Shown here in pieces: positions 6,183 to 14,449 of a stretch of DNA of 26,484 bases. Origin of the DNA: CAVSUR01 sp052143655 (lineage in GTDB: Bacteria; Actinomycetota; Actinomycetes; Streptosporangiales; Streptosporangiaceae); contig JBKQSL010000013.1 of NCBI GenBank assembly GCA_052143655.1, forward strand, positions 1 to 26,484. The letters are read 5' to 3'. Each line of letters starts with the position of its first letter. The first letter of the stretch is position 1. The notes under the pieces were generated by a model. The model ran no database searches and had not been told where the DNA came from. It saw only the letters and a program-made list of their open reading frames with translations. Made by a program: the position numbers and the translations under genes.

Positions 6183-8123
6183 CTACGACGCCGCGGGGTC
6201 AGGCGGCGCCTGGCGCGCCTGCGCCTGGCTCGCGGTGTCCTTCGCCGGGAGGTCCTTGGCGCCGCCCCGGTCGGCTGGCCCGGTGCCGCCGGACACCGTC
6301 TGGGCTGGCTGGCCGGTCCCGGTCCCGCCCGGGGAGCGGTAGTACGACCGCCAGACCAGCTTGTGCACCGGGATCAGCCGGGGCACGTCGCGCAGGCCCG
6401 GGATGAACGGCACGCACAGCAGCAGGATCGTGGCCAGCCCGGTCATGTAGATGGCGATCATGTCGACGTTGGCCGATGAGCGGAAGCCGGGCAGCTGGTA
6501 CCACAGCGTGTACAGCCACAGCCACGGCTGGCCGGGGTAGGACCCGGTCTCGTTCATCACGCCCCACTGCTCGCCGGTCAGGCCCAGCGCCTGGGCCTTG
6601 TTGACGAAGTACGCGCCGTCCTCGATGAACAGCAGCGGCTTGGTGAAGTCAGTGCCGTAGAACGCGTTCTGCGCGATCAGGTCGCTGTCCAGCGCGCCGC
6701 TGCGGGCCAGGTTGAGCTCGCCGGCCAGCAGGGCGGGCACCGGCCCGTCCGCCGCCGCGGGCACCACCGGGCTACCGTTCACGAACTTGACCTTCGTCAC
6801 CGCGCTGGCGTAGGCGTTGGCCCACTTCAGCTGCTGCGCTGGCGATGCCGCCTTGTAGGTGGCCAGCGGCCCGGCGATCGACGGGTCGGTCCGCGCCAGC
6901 GTGGTCAGCGGCCCGAGCACGAAGTTCTGCGCAGCGTTCACCGGCTGGGTGATGCCGGTGATCTTGGCCGGGGCGAACAGCAGCGACTGGGTGCTGCCAC
7001 TCTGGCTGTTGTAGGGCGGCCCGTAGGTCGCCGTCTCGCTGGTGCCGTTGAGCTCGGACGCCGCGGTGGCCAGGAAGTCGGCCGGGGCCAGCTTGGACCA
7101 GCTGGCGACCGACACCTCTGGCTCGTTCGGCGAGGACAGCAGGCTGGCCAGGAACACCACCAGCAGCAGTACGATCAGCGACGCGACGGTGCCCTCCTTG
7201 ATGATGTCGTAGCGCCGGTTGGGCCCGCGCCACGCCGCGGCGTCGGCCTTCGCCAGCGCCCGCCTGCGGGCCCGGCCCTGGCCCTTGACCTCGCCGGTGT
7301 GCGCCTCGATCGGGTGCGAGACCCCGCGCACCCGGACCAGCAGCACGTGCCCGCCGATCGCGGCGGTCAGGATCAGCGGGACCAGCACGATGTGCCACAT
7401 CAGCATCTGGCCGAAGTTCATCACGTTGAAGAACGCGCCGGCGCCGACGGAGTTGAACGCGTCCTTGCCGCTGGTGGAGATCCACTGCGAGTCGAAGTTC
7501 TGCTGCGACACGTAGCCGGTGAAGCACTCGACGACCGAGATCGCGAACGCGGCCACGCCGGTGATCCAGGTCATCGCCCGGCGGCCGCGCCAGGCCGCCA
7601 TCCAGAACTTGGCCCACAGGTGGATGACCAGCAGCGCCATGAACAGCTCGACGGACCACAGGTGCAGGCTGTTGAAGAAGTGGCCGACGGGGTTGTACCG
7701 CCACCAGTCCGGGCCGCCGAGCGCCAGCGCGAAGCCGGAGACGCACGCTACGCCGAAAGCGGCCAGCGAGCCGACGCCGAACACGTACGCCCACGAGGCC
7801 ACGTAGGCGGGCTGCTTGTCGGGCAGCAGCTTGCCGGGCGGCAGCTTGCGCAGCCAGGCGCGGCGCAGCCGGTAGGTCCACATCCGGGCGGTACCCGGGT
7901 CCTCGGGCGGCGCGGCGTCCTCGGTGTCCGCGTAGTCCCCGGCGGGCGCGGGCTCGACGCGCGGGAACGGCAGCAGCAGCGCGACGCCGAAGATGACCAC
8001 CATGACCAGGATCAGGACCAGGTTCGCGACCGAAACGTTGAAGATGTTCCAGTGCACGAAGGAGCCCGGCTGGTTCAGGTTCAGGGCCAGCGGTCCGGCG
8101 TGCGGCACGAGGGGCAGTTTCAT
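6183..8123 (-). CDS. Stand-alone cytochrome b-like membrane protein with large extracytoplasmic insert
   Basis: A 646-residue membrane protein. An N-terminal helix (about 30-52) is followed by a cytochrome b/b6-type four-helix core. The bis-haem ligands are visible: H154 and H168 (H-x13-H) in one helix, H244 and H259 (H-x14-H) in another. A further helix (about 312-329) leads to a roughly 220-residue, Ala/Ser/Thr-rich and probably extracytoplasmic region. The last helix (about 555-577) and a disordered Pro/Gln/Ala tail follow. No Rieske, cytochrome c or subunit IV gene is nearby, so this is not an ordinary bc1/b6f operon. The N-terminus HWNIFNVSVANLVLILVMVV is also unlike QcrB. A strong DosR-like box lies 230 bp upstream. 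Role inferred: quinone-linked electron transfer in hypoxia. Confidence 0.85.
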   Translation of the reverse strand: MKLPLVPHAGPLALNLNQPGSFVHWNIFNVSVANLVLILVMVVIFGVALLLPFPRVEPAPAGDYADTEDAAPPEDPGTARMWTYRLRRAWLRKLPPGKLLPDKQPAYVASWAYVFGVGSLAAFGVACVSGFALALGGPDWWRYNPVGHFFNSLHLWSVELFMALLVIHLWAKFWMAAWRGRRAMTWITGVAAFAISVVECFTGYVSQQNFDSQWISTSGKDAFNSVGAGAFFNVMNFGQMLMWHIVLVPLILTAAIGGHVLLVRVRGVSHPIEAHTGEVKGQGRARRRALAKADAAAWRGPNRRYDIIKEGTVASLIVLLLVVFLASLLSSPNEPEVSVASWSKLAPADFLATAASELNGTSETATYGPPYNSQSGSTQSLLFAPAKITGITQPVNAAQNFVLGPLTTLARTDPSIAGPLATYKAASPAQQLKWANAYASAVTKVKFVNGSPVVPAAADGPVPALLAGELNLARSGALDSDLIAQNAFYGTDFTKPLLFIEDGAYFVNKAQALGLTGEQWGVMNETGSYPGQPWLWLYTLWYQLPGFRSSANVDMIAIYMTGLATILLLCVPFIPGLRDVPRLIPVHKLVWRSYYRSPGGTGTGQPAQTVSGGTGPADRGGAKDLPAKDTASQAQARQAPPDPAAS

Positions 8124-8312
8124 AGGGAGCTCCGTGGTCGGATGACAGTTGTCAGGAAGCGGCGCTGCCCGCCCCGGCGCCGTCCTGATCGCGGGTCACG
8201 CCGGGGATCGGGGCCGCGACAGGCGGCTGCCGGGGCCAACCGGATCCGCATAGACTCGGCAATCGATTTCGTCCTCCGGCGCGCAGTTGCCAGACCCGGG
8301 CCAGCATGCGGT

Positions 8313-8341
8313 CGGGCGGCCCCGCGCGGGAGGGCCGCCCG
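8313..8341. other. Hairpin between DosR-like box and cytochrome b gene
   Basis: CGGGCGGCCC (8313-8322) and its complement (8332-8341) form a 10-bp stem with a 9-nt loop, 12 bp from the DosR-like box on the promoter-proximal side. It may be in the 5' leader of the cytochrome b transcript, overlap its promoter, or end transcripts coming from the Rv1733c-like gene. No T-tract is present. Confidence 0.35.
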
Positions 8342-8353
8342 CCCTGTGATCTT

Positions 8354-8367
8354 GGGACGTTAGTCCC
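8354..8367. promoter_or_regulatory. Strong DosR-like box upstream of cytochrome b gene
   Basis: GGGACGTTAGTCCC matches 13 of 14 positions of the DosR consensus, the best site in the window. It lies 230 bp before the cytochrome b ATG (8123), so either the 5' leader is long or a start or small gene in between is not recognised. Confidence 0.65.
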
Positions 8368-8388
8368 GGTTCGGGCCTGGCACACAGA

Positions 8389-8472
8389 TCAGGCGCCGAC
8401 CTTCTCGCCGGTCGGCTTGGCGAACATCCCGGCCTGGGCCGGGGTGCGGCGCTGGTGGGAGAACCCGAGGGC
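8389..8472 (-). pseudogene. Possible relic: 3' end of a lost gene
   Basis: On the minus strand the last 25 codons before the TGA at 8389-8391, reading GFSHQRRTPAQAG then MFAKPTGEKVGA, all have G or C at the third position, as in real genes here. Upstream of about 8472 the same frame loses this bias and soon runs antiparallel to nothing recognisable before entering the Rv1733c-like gene. This fits the tail of a gene whose 5' part was deleted. I do not recognise the family, and chance is possible over so short a stretch. Confidence 0.25.
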
Positions 8473-8566
8473 TGTTATTGGCCGGGAAGACGATCTTCTG
8501 AGCGGCGAGCTGGTTGTGCGCTTGCGTGTCGGAAGACATTCAGCCGGAAGCCATTCAGCGGCATCC

Positions 8567-9193
8567 TCAGGGTGCCGGCGACGGGCCGCGCCTGCTCCAG
8601 CGCGGCTCGACTCGCTGCCACGCGGCATCCCACGCGGCCAGTCGCCGCCGGTCGAGCCGCCACTGGACGAGCCACAGCCCGGCCAGGACCGCCACGGTGA
8701 ACACGGCGGCGGTGAGCACTGCGGTGGTGATGGCGCGGCCGGTGATCTGGCCCTTCTGCAGTGGCCCGGGCGAGATCCGGCCCGCCGCGGTCAGCCAGGT
8801 GGTGACCGTCGCCCCGGCCCGGGTCCCGGCGGGCGCCAGGATCGGGCTGGTGCGCACGGCGCCGTCAGCGGCATGCCACCGCGCCCGCACCCACGTCTGC
8901 CCGGAGCCGAACTCTCCGCTGGCGCCAGCCGTGGCCGGCGCCGCCGACAGCAGCACGGCCGGGCTGCGGTGCAGCCCGCTCAGCTGCGCGCGGGCCTCGG
9001 CCACCGCGGCGCGGTAGGCTGCCTGGCCTGCGCTGACTGCGGTTAGCGGGCCGGCCACCACCAGCAGCAGGAACCCGAGCAGCTTGAGCCAGGACTGGGC
9101 GCGGTCAGCGGGCCGGCGCAGCGGGTTGCCGTCAAGACCGGCTCGCCGGGCAAGCCAGGTAAACAGGCGCGGAGCCGGCGGTTTCGTCTTCAC
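8567..9193 (-). CDS. Rv1733c-like two-helix membrane protein
   Basis: A 208-residue membrane protein resembling mycobacterial Rv1733c, a DosR-regulon antigen of unknown function. The pattern fits that family: a basic N-terminus with GNPLRRPADRAQSWLK, a helix (LLGFLLLVVAGPLTAVSAG), an extracytoplasmic region with ARWHAADGAVRTSPI and PAGTRAGATVTTWL, and a second helix (TTAVLTAAVFTVAVLAGLWL) before a basic C-terminus (RLDRRRLAAWDAAW). I prefer the GTG at 9193, which has GGAAGG 8 nt upstream; the ATG at 9235 is in frame but has no clear ribosome site. It diverges from the sensor kinase gene, with a DosR-like box between them. No enzymatic function is known or visible. Confidence 0.8.
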   Translation of the reverse strand: MKTKPPAPRLFTWLARRAGLDGNPLRRPADRAQSWLKLLGFLLLVVAGPLTAVSAGQAAYRAAVAEARAQLSGLHRSPAVLLSAAPATAGASGEFGSGQTWVRARWHAADGAVRTSPILAPAGTRAGATVTTWLTAAGRISPGPLQKGQITGRAITTAVLTAAVFTVAVLAGLWLVQWRLDRRRLAAWDAAWQRVEPRWSRRGPSPAP

Positions 9194-9301
9194 GGCAAAT
9201 ACCTTCCTCAGGCGGCTCACGACTGGCGCGGTCATAGCGCACCCACGATCAGCCTGCGGCGCCCGGCCGCTGGCGGGCAGAGCTTTTTTTCCCGCCCTGC
9301 C

Positions 9302-9315
9302 GGGACTTTCGGCCC
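9302..9315. promoter_or_regulatory. DosR-like box between Rv1733c-like and sensor kinase genes
   Basis: GGGACTTTCGGCCC matches 12 of 14 consensus positions. It lies 108 bp before the GTG at 9193 and 130 bp before the kinase start at 9446. It could activate either gene; activation of the kinase would give autoregulation of the two-component system. Confidence 0.6.
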
Positions 9316-9445
9316 GCGTCCGGGGCCCGCCGCCGCCGCCGTGCCAAGCGGATCAGCCCATCAGCCCTGGCCGGATAGGTCCTGGCAGGCGCGAGCGCTA
9401 TTGTTAGGGCTTTGGCGCCGGACGCATGAACTGCAGGAGCCGTTG

Positions 9446-11206
9446 GTGGAGTCAGCAGGACCGCGCCCGCTATTGCCGCATCTGCGACTTGATGACCTGC
9501 TCACAGAGCTGCAGGTCCGGCTGCAGGCCGTGCTGGCTGCCCGGGACCGGGTGCACGCGCTGCTCGAGGCGGTTGTCGCGGTGGGCAGCCAGCTGGAGCT
9601 GGAGGCCGTGCTTCGGCGCATCGTCGAGGTCGCGGCCGGCCTGGTGAACGCGCAGTACGGCGCGCTCGGCGTCATCGGCGAGGCCGGCAAGCTGTCCGAA
9701 TTCGTCCCGGTCGGCCTGGATGAGGACCAGATAGCCCGCATTCATCACTGGCCGGAGGGCCGCGGCCTGCTCGGCGAGCTGATCAGTCACCCGCGGCCGT
9801 TGCGGCTGCCCGAAATCTCCGGTCACCCCCGGTCGTTCGGGTTCCCGGCGGGGCATCCGCCCATGCAGTCCTTCCTGGGCGTGCCGGTGCGGATCCGCGA
9901 CGAGGTGTTCGGGAACCTGTACCTGACCCAGAAGCGGGACGGCGGGCAGTTCGACGAGGAGGACGAGGCCGTCGTCGTCGCGCTCGCCGCCGCGGCCGGA
10001 GTGGCGATCGAGAACGCCCGGCTGTATGACGAGGCGCGGCGCCGCCAGCGGTGGCTGCAGGCCAGCGCCGAGGTCACTGGGCGGCTGCTGTCGGGAGCCA
10101 ACCCCGGCGAGGTGCTCGATCTGGTCACCCAGCAGGTGCTGGACATGGCCGGGGCCGACATGGTCACGCTTACGCTGCGCGAGGGCGAGAACCGCCAGCT
10201 GGTCATCCGGCACGTGGCCGGCGAGGGCGCGGCCGCCGCCCGCGGCCTGCGGCTGGACGACCAGTCGCTGTCGGCTCAGGTGCTCGCCACCGGCAAGCCG
10301 GTCACCATCGAGGATTTCAGCGCCGACGAGCGGGTGTCCGCGGCCGCCAAGGAGCGGATGCTGCTCGGCCCGGCGGTGATCTTCCCGCTCGGCGGCACCG
10401 GCAACGTCGTGCACGGCGCGCTCACGGTCGGCCGCAGCCCGGGCGCGATGCCCCTGCCGTCCGCGGTGGCCGAGATGATCGCCTCGTTCGCCGCCCAGGC
10501 GGCCGTCGCGCTGGAGCTGGCGGATGCCCGGCGGGACGCCGAGCAGCTGACCGTGCTGCAAGACCGCGAGCGGATCGCCCGTGACCTGCATGACCTGGTA
10601 ATCCAGCGGCTGTACGCGACGGGGATGTCACTGCAGGGCGCGATCCCGCTGATCGCCAGGCCCGAGGTGGCCGACCGGGTCAGCCGGGCGGTCGACGCGA
10701 TGGACGAGACCATTGGCGAGATCAGGTCGGCTATCTTCGCGCTGCAGTCCCGCCCCGACATCAAGCAGGGCGGGCTGCGCGAGCGCATCCTGGACATCCT
10801 GGAGGAGATGACAGGGCCGCTGGGGTTCGCCCCTTCGCTCAGCATGGCCGGGGACCTGGCCGAGCGGGTGCCCGAAGACGTCGCCGAGCATCTGCTCGGC
10901 GCGCTGCGGGAGGCCCTGTCCAACGCGGCCCGGCACGCCGGGGCCACCCGGGTGGAGGTCACGGTGACCGCTGATGGCGTCCTCGTGCTGGCCGTGCGCG
11001 ATAACGGCGTCGGCATCCGGCACACCGTGCGCCGCAGCGGGCTGGCCAACCTGGCCGAGCGCAGCGGTCAGCTGGGCGGGACGATGACCGTCGGCCCAGG
11101 GCCCGGCGGCCGGGGCACCGAGCTGCGCTGGGAGGTACCGTTGCCGACCCCGGGACCAGCCGCGGATGAGGCCGGCGAGGACGCGGGCCTAGCTGGCCGG
11201 GCCTAG
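9446..11206 (+). CDS. dosS: DosS/DevS-like haem-GAF sensor histidine kinase
   Basis: A 586-residue soluble sensor kinase: GAF domain A (about 50-195), GAF domain B (about 215-360), a HisKA_3 dimerisation/phosphoacceptor segment and a HATPase domain to about 570. In GAF-A, H137 in GHPPMQSFLGVPVR and Y159 in GNLYLTQK align with the haem-ligand H149 and distal Y171 of M. tuberculosis DosS, with the same 22-residue spacing, so haem binding and O2/NO/CO or redox sensing are expected. The phosphoacceptor is H382 in RERIARDLHD. The ATP-lid region includes NAARHAGATRV and RDNGVGI. The frame is open to a GTG at 9341, but the GTG at 9446 has AGGAG 6 nt before it and gives a DosS-like N-terminus and length (578 in M. 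tuberculosis). It converges on the regulator gene. Confidence 0.93.
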   Translation: MESAGPRPLLPHLRLDDLLTELQVRLQAVLAARDRVHALLEAVVAVGSQLELEAVLRRIVEVAAGLVNAQYGALGVIGEAGKLSEFVPVGLDEDQIARIHHWPEGRGLLGELISHPRPLRLPEISGHPRSFGFPAGHPPMQSFLGVPVRIRDEVFGNLYLTQKRDGGQFDEEDEAVVVALAAAAGVAIENARLYDEARRRQRWLQASAEVTGRLLSGANPGEVLDLVTQQVLDMAGADMVTLTLREGENRQLVIRHVAGEGAAAARGLRLDDQSLSAQVLATGKPVTIEDFSADERVSAAAKERMLLGPAVIFPLGGTGNVVHGALTVGRSPGAMPLPSAVAEMIASFAAQAAVALELADARRDAEQLTVLQDRERIARDLHDLVIQRLYATGMSLQGAIPLIARPEVADRVSRAVDAMDETIGEIRSAIFALQSRPDIKQGGLRERILDILEEMTGPLGFAPSLSMAGDLAERVPEDVAEHLLGALREALSNAARHAGATRVEVTVTADGVLVLAVRDNGVGIRHTVRRSGLANLAERSGQLGGTMTVGPGPGGRGTELRWEVPLPTPGPAADEAGEDAGLAGRA

Positions 11207-11227
11207 CTGGCCGGGCCAGCTGGCCGG
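11187..11227. repeat. 14-bp tandem repeat across the kinase stop codon
   Basis: GCCTAGCTGGCCGG occurs at 11187-11200 and 11201-11214, followed by a 13-bp variant GCCAGCTGGCCGG at 11215-11227. The kinase stop TAG (11204-11206) is in the second copy. Because 14 is not a multiple of three, the first copy is read in another frame (CTA GCT GGC). Slippage here would alter only the last kinase residues. Confidence 0.8.
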
Positions 11228-11229
11228 GT

Positions 11230-11946
11230 TCAGCTAGCGGAGTGCTCGCCCTTGGCCTGCTCGTGCTCTTCGAACACTCGCGCCGCGTAGGCGGCCGCCT
11301 GCGTCCGGCGCTCCATCCCCAGCTTGGCGAACAGCGCGGACACGTAGTTCTTCACGGTCTTCTCGGCCAGGAACATCTGCTCGCCGATCTGCCGGTTCGT
11401 CAGCCCGTCGCCGATCAGCTCGAGAATCCGCCGTTCCTGCCCGGTCAGGCCGGACAGCGGGTCGGTGCGGGCGGCCTGGTCCCGCATCCGGCGCATGACC
11501 CGGCTCGCGGCCTCGGGGTCGAGCAGGGACCGCCCGGCGGCGACGGTGCGGACCGCGCCGACCAGGTCGGTGCCGCGGATCTGCTTGAGCACGTAGCCGG
11601 CGGCGCCCGCCATGATCGCGTCGAACAGCGCCTCGTCGTCGCCGAACGAGGTGAGCATCAGGCAGGCCACCTCGGGCATCCGGGACCGGATCTCGCGGCA
11701 CACGCTGACCCCGTCACCGTCGGGCAGCCGCACGTCCAGCACCGCGACCCGGGGGCGCAGCGCAGGGATGCGGGCGAGCGCCGAGGCAGCAGTGCCCGCC
11801 TCGCCGACAACGGTGATATCGGACTCGCCTTCCAGCAGCTCGCGCACTCCGCGGCGGACGATCTCATGATCGTCGAGCAGGAACACAGTTATATCCCCGG
11901 CATGCCGCGCAGACCCCTCTGGCTGTGGCTGGGACGTTTCAGTCAT
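11230..11946 (-). CDS. dosR: DosR/DevR-like response regulator (NarL/LuxR family)
   Basis: A 238-residue two-domain regulator. Receiver: acidic pair D25/D26, phosphoacceptor D71 in AVLDVRLPDGDG, T99 and K121, with the same spacing as D54, T82 and K104 of M. tuberculosis DosR. LuxR-type HTH: LTGQERRILELIGDGLTNRQI then FLAEKTVKNYVSALFAKLGM and ERRTQAA. The recognition helix KTVKNYV is unchanged from mycobacterial DosR, so the same DNA dyad should be bound, which agrees with the boxes here. The ATG at 11946 gives a roughly 17-residue extension before the domain; AGGGG lies upstream. The frame is open further to 12084 but that part is proline/arginine-rich. It is convergent with the kinase, not in an operon with it. 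No good box was found upstream. Confidence 0.94.
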   Translation of the reverse strand: MTETSQPQPEGSARHAGDITVFLLDDHEIVRRGVRELLEGESDITVVGEAGTAASALARIPALRPRVAVLDVRLPDGDGVSVCREIRSRMPEVACLMLTSFGDDEALFDAIMAGAAGYVLKQIRGTDLVGAVRTVAAGRSLLDPEAASRVMRRMRDQAARTDPLSGLTGQERRILELIGDGLTNRQIGEQMFLAEKTVKNYVSALFAKLGMERRTQAAAYAARVFEEHEQAKGEHSAS

Positions 11947-12201
11947 GTCCGCTGGCACCCCTGTTTCACGCCGTGTCGGCGGCCGTCCGGCGCCCGGCGG
12001 CGCGCCATGCCCGGCCGGGGCCACCGGCCCGGCTCGCGCCGCGACTGGGTCATCCGGCCAGCCCGGCGCGCCGGCTCGGCGCACCCGAGATCACTTTAGC
12101 TCCCGCCAGGCCCCTGCCGCAGCGCCAGAGCCCGCGCAGTCGCAGGTAAGCCGCCCGGTGCGGGGCTCTGCGGGGCCGCCGGGCTCGCTAGCGCCGCCGG
12201 C

Positions 12202-13185
12202 CTACCCGGCGCTGTCCGGCGACGGTGCCAGCAGGTCGGTCACCGGCCGCCGCGGCGTGGCCGGCCCGCCGGGCCCGTACCCGAACCGGACGATGATCTG
12301 CGGGCATTCCGGCCAGGGCCACCAGCCCTGGCCTGCGTGCTCGACATCGTGCAGCTCGATGGGCTGGTACAGCAGTGACGTCGCGACGCCGTGCCGGGTC
12401 GCGGCCAGCAGGACCCGCTCCAGCGCCTGTCCGGCGCGCAGCCAGTCGGCCGGCTCGTCGCGGGCGGTGGACAGGACCGCAAGCTGCGGCAGCGCCTCGT
12501 AGGTAGCCGACGGGCGGGCCGCGGTGGGCGCCGCGTAGCCGAAGTCGCGGACCGGCGCGGGCTCCGCTGACGGGACCGGGCCGAGCGCCGCGGCCGGGAT
12601 GCCGTCGTCGCCGGCCGTGGCGATCCACTCGGTCAGCTCCACCCGGTGGTCGAAATCGGTGGCGAGCTTGCGGTCGGCGGTCGCGGCCAGGTCGAGCACC
12701 TTGGCGACGTCGCGCATGCTCAGCATCCGCAGCACCGCGAACTCGAAGCCGGCCTCCTGCTCGAGCGCGATCTGCACCGAGTCGGGGACCGGCCGGTCGG
12801 AGAACGGGAACCGGCTGGAGTGCCGCAGGCCGATGGTCTCGGACAGCTCGCGCTCGGGGCCGGTCGCCGGCCGACCCGGCACCACCTGAACCGACGCCAG
12901 CAGCGTCGGCTCAGCCTGCGGGTCCGGCAGTGGCCACACCAGCGGCTTGGCCCCGATCGCGCGGATCGCGATCCGCAGGTTGAACAGCGCGGCGCCGCAG
13001 CTCAGATGCCGGGCCCGGCCCTGCGGATCGGCGATCCAGAGCATCCGCTCAGGGTCCCCGTGCAGCTCGATGACGTCACCGGTGACGCGGAACCGCCATG
13101 GCTGGGTGTTGTGAATGGACGGCGCCGCACCCGCCGCGGACAGGATCCGCCGCAGCACGCCGTCTCCGGCCAGTGGCCCGCTCAT
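12202..13185 (-). CDS. Acg-like nitroreductase-fold protein (intact)
   Basis: A 327-residue homologue of mycobacterial Acg (Rv2032) and Rv3131. It shows AAPSIHNTQPWRFRV (residues 20-34), DPQGRARHLSCGAALFNLR (53-71), a conserved central region with RHSSRFPFSDRPVP, HRVELTEWI and DGIP, and the C-terminal part PQLAVLST, GQALERVLL and PQIIVRFGYG. Proteins of this family bind FMN; in Acg the cofactor pocket is covered, and sequestration of flavin rather than catalysis has been proposed. The length is normal for the family. AGGGGG is 6 nt before the ATG. It starts 9 nt after the GAPDH stop, so the two genes are probably co-transcribed. Confidence 0.9.
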   Translation of the reverse strand: MSGPLAGDGVLRRILSAAGAAPSIHNTQPWRFRVTGDVIELHGDPERMLWIADPQGRARHLSCGAALFNLRIAIRAIGAKPLVWPLPDPQAEPTLLASVQVVPGRPATGPERELSETIGLRHSSRFPFSDRPVPDSVQIALEQEAGFEFAVLRMLSMRDVAKVLDLAATADRKLATDFDHRVELTEWIATAGDDGIPAAALGPVPSAEPAPVRDFGYAAPTAARPSATYEALPQLAVLSTARDEPADWLRAGQALERVLLAATRHGVATSLLYQPIELHDVEHAGQGWWPWPECPQIIVRFGYGPGGPATPRRPVTDLLAPSPDSAG

Positions 13186-13194
13186 CGCCGCCCC

Positions 13195-14196
13195 CTACAG
13201 CTGACTGCCGACGATGGCCGCGAGGTCGACCAGCCGGCAGGCGTAACCCCATTCGTTGTCGTACCAGCCGAACACCTTGACCAGCGGCCCGGCCACCTGG
13301 GTGAGGCCGGAGTCGAAGATGCAGGAGGAGCTGTCGCCGATCACGTCGCGGGACACCAGCGGGTCGGTGCTGTAGCGCAGGATGCCGGCCATCGGGCCGG
13401 CCGCTGCGGTCGCGAACGCCTCGTTGACGGCCGCTGCGGTGACCTCGCGGCTCAGCATCGCGGTCAGGTCGGTCAGCGAGCCGTCCTCGACCGGGACCCG
13501 GACGGCCACCCCGTCCAGGCGGCCGTCCAGCTCGGGCACGACCAGGCCGGTTGCCCTGGCCGCCCCGGTGGTCGTCGGCACGATCGACAGCGCGGCGCTG
13601 CGCGCCCGGCGCAGGTCCTTGCGCGGCCCGTCGAGCAGCATCTGGTCGCCGGTGTAAGCGTGCACGGTAGTCATGAAGGCTCGCTCAACCCCGAAAGCGT
13701 CGCTCAGCACCTTGGCCATCGGGGCCACGCAGTTGGTCGTGCAGGACGCGTTGGAGATGACGTCGTGCCCGACCGGGTCGTACTGGCTGTCGTTGACCCC
13801 GACCACCACGGTCAGGTCGGCATCCCTGCCAGGCGCCGACAGCAGTACCTTGCGCGCGCCGCCCTTCAGGTGCACGGCCGCGGCGTCGCGGGTGCGGAAC
13901 CGGCCGGTGGACTCCACCACGACGTCCGCGCCGGCCTGGCCCCAGTCGAGCTGCGCGGGGTCCGGGCAGCGCAGTACCGCCAGCGGGCGGCCGGCGATGC
14001 TGATCGAGTCGGCCGTGTGCTGCACGGCCGCGCCGAGGCGCCCGTAGGTCGAGTCGAAGTCGAGCAGATGGGCCAGGGTGGCCGCATCGGTCACGTCGTT
14101 GACCGCGACGATCTCGATGTCCGTCCGCTCCAGTGCGCTCCGCGCGAACGCTCGGCCGATGCGCCCGAAACCGTTGATCCCGACCCGGACGGTCAT
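13195..14196 (-). CDS. gap: Glyceraldehyde-3-phosphate dehydrogenase, type I
   Basis: A 333-residue GAPDH that oxidises glyceraldehyde-3-phosphate to 1,3-bisphosphoglycerate with NAD. The Rossmann motif GINGFGRIGRAFAR opens the protein and VNDVTD marks the NAD-specific second strand. The catalytic cysteine is C152 in SNASCTTNC, and H179 lies in TTVHAYTGDQ. The substrate loops RRARSAALSIVPTTTGAA and the C-terminal GWYDNEWGYACRLVDL are complete. GAGG is 6 nt upstream of the ATG. It heads an operon with the intact Acg-like gene. Its location in a dormancy island suggests an isoform used in hypoxia, distinct from a housekeeping gap, but only one copy is visible in the window. Confidence 0.95.
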   Translation of the reverse strand: MTVRVGINGFGRIGRAFARSALERTDIEIVAVNDVTDAATLAHLLDFDSTYGRLGAAVQHTADSISIAGRPLAVLRCPDPAQLDWGQAGADVVVESTGRFRTRDAAAVHLKGGARKVLLSAPGRDADLTVVVGVNDSQYDPVGHDVISNASCTTNCVAPMAKVLSDAFGVERAFMTTVHAYTGDQMLLDGPRKDLRRARSAALSIVPTTTGAARATGLVVPELDGRLDGVAVRVPVEDGSLTDLTAMLSREVTAAAVNEAFATAAAGPMAGILRYSTDPLVSRDVIGDSSSCIFDSGLTQVAGPLVKVFGWYDNEWGYACRLVDLAAIVGSQL

Positions 14197-14361
14197 GGCT
14201 GTCCTCGCTCACTCCGGTGTCCCGGTCACTCCGGCGCCGTCGTCGGCGCGCCCGGCCCGCGGGCGTGATCCGGCGGCTCCGCAGGCATGACGATCGCAGC
14301 GCGCGCTTCGACTCTGCTGTCCGGGCCAACTGCCAGGTACGGGCATACGGCATCCGCGGCA

Positions 14362-14375
14362 GGGTCTTTGGGCCC
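14362..14375. promoter_or_regulatory. DosR-like box upstream of acyl-CoA synthetase
   Basis: GGGTCTTTGGGCCC matches 11 of 14 consensus positions. It lies 74 bp before the synthetase ATG (14450), a distance like that at other boxes here, and 165 bp before the GAPDH ATG on the other strand. Confidence 0.5.
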
Positions 14376-14449
14376 TGGTCTTTCTTCCCGTGGGAAAGTG
14401 ACCTTGAGTGCACATTGGCACAGGATGTCGGCTGAGGGGAGTACCTGAC

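Noticed and set aside
8152..8385. A 77-codon minus-strand frame upstream of the cytochrome b gene
   Set aside because: It spans the DosR-like box and hairpin, has no codon bias and no recognisable motif.
12085..12105. Possible DosR-like box upstream of the response regulator
   Set aside because: Only ACTTTAG (12093-12099) fits; the outer half-sites do not, giving about 9 of 14 matches, which is expected by chance.
12646..14268. A 540-codon open frame on the plus strand
   Set aside because: It is antisense to the Acg-like and GAPDH genes, is rich in Arg/Gly/His/Asp without motifs, and exists because high-GC codons rarely make stops on the other strand.
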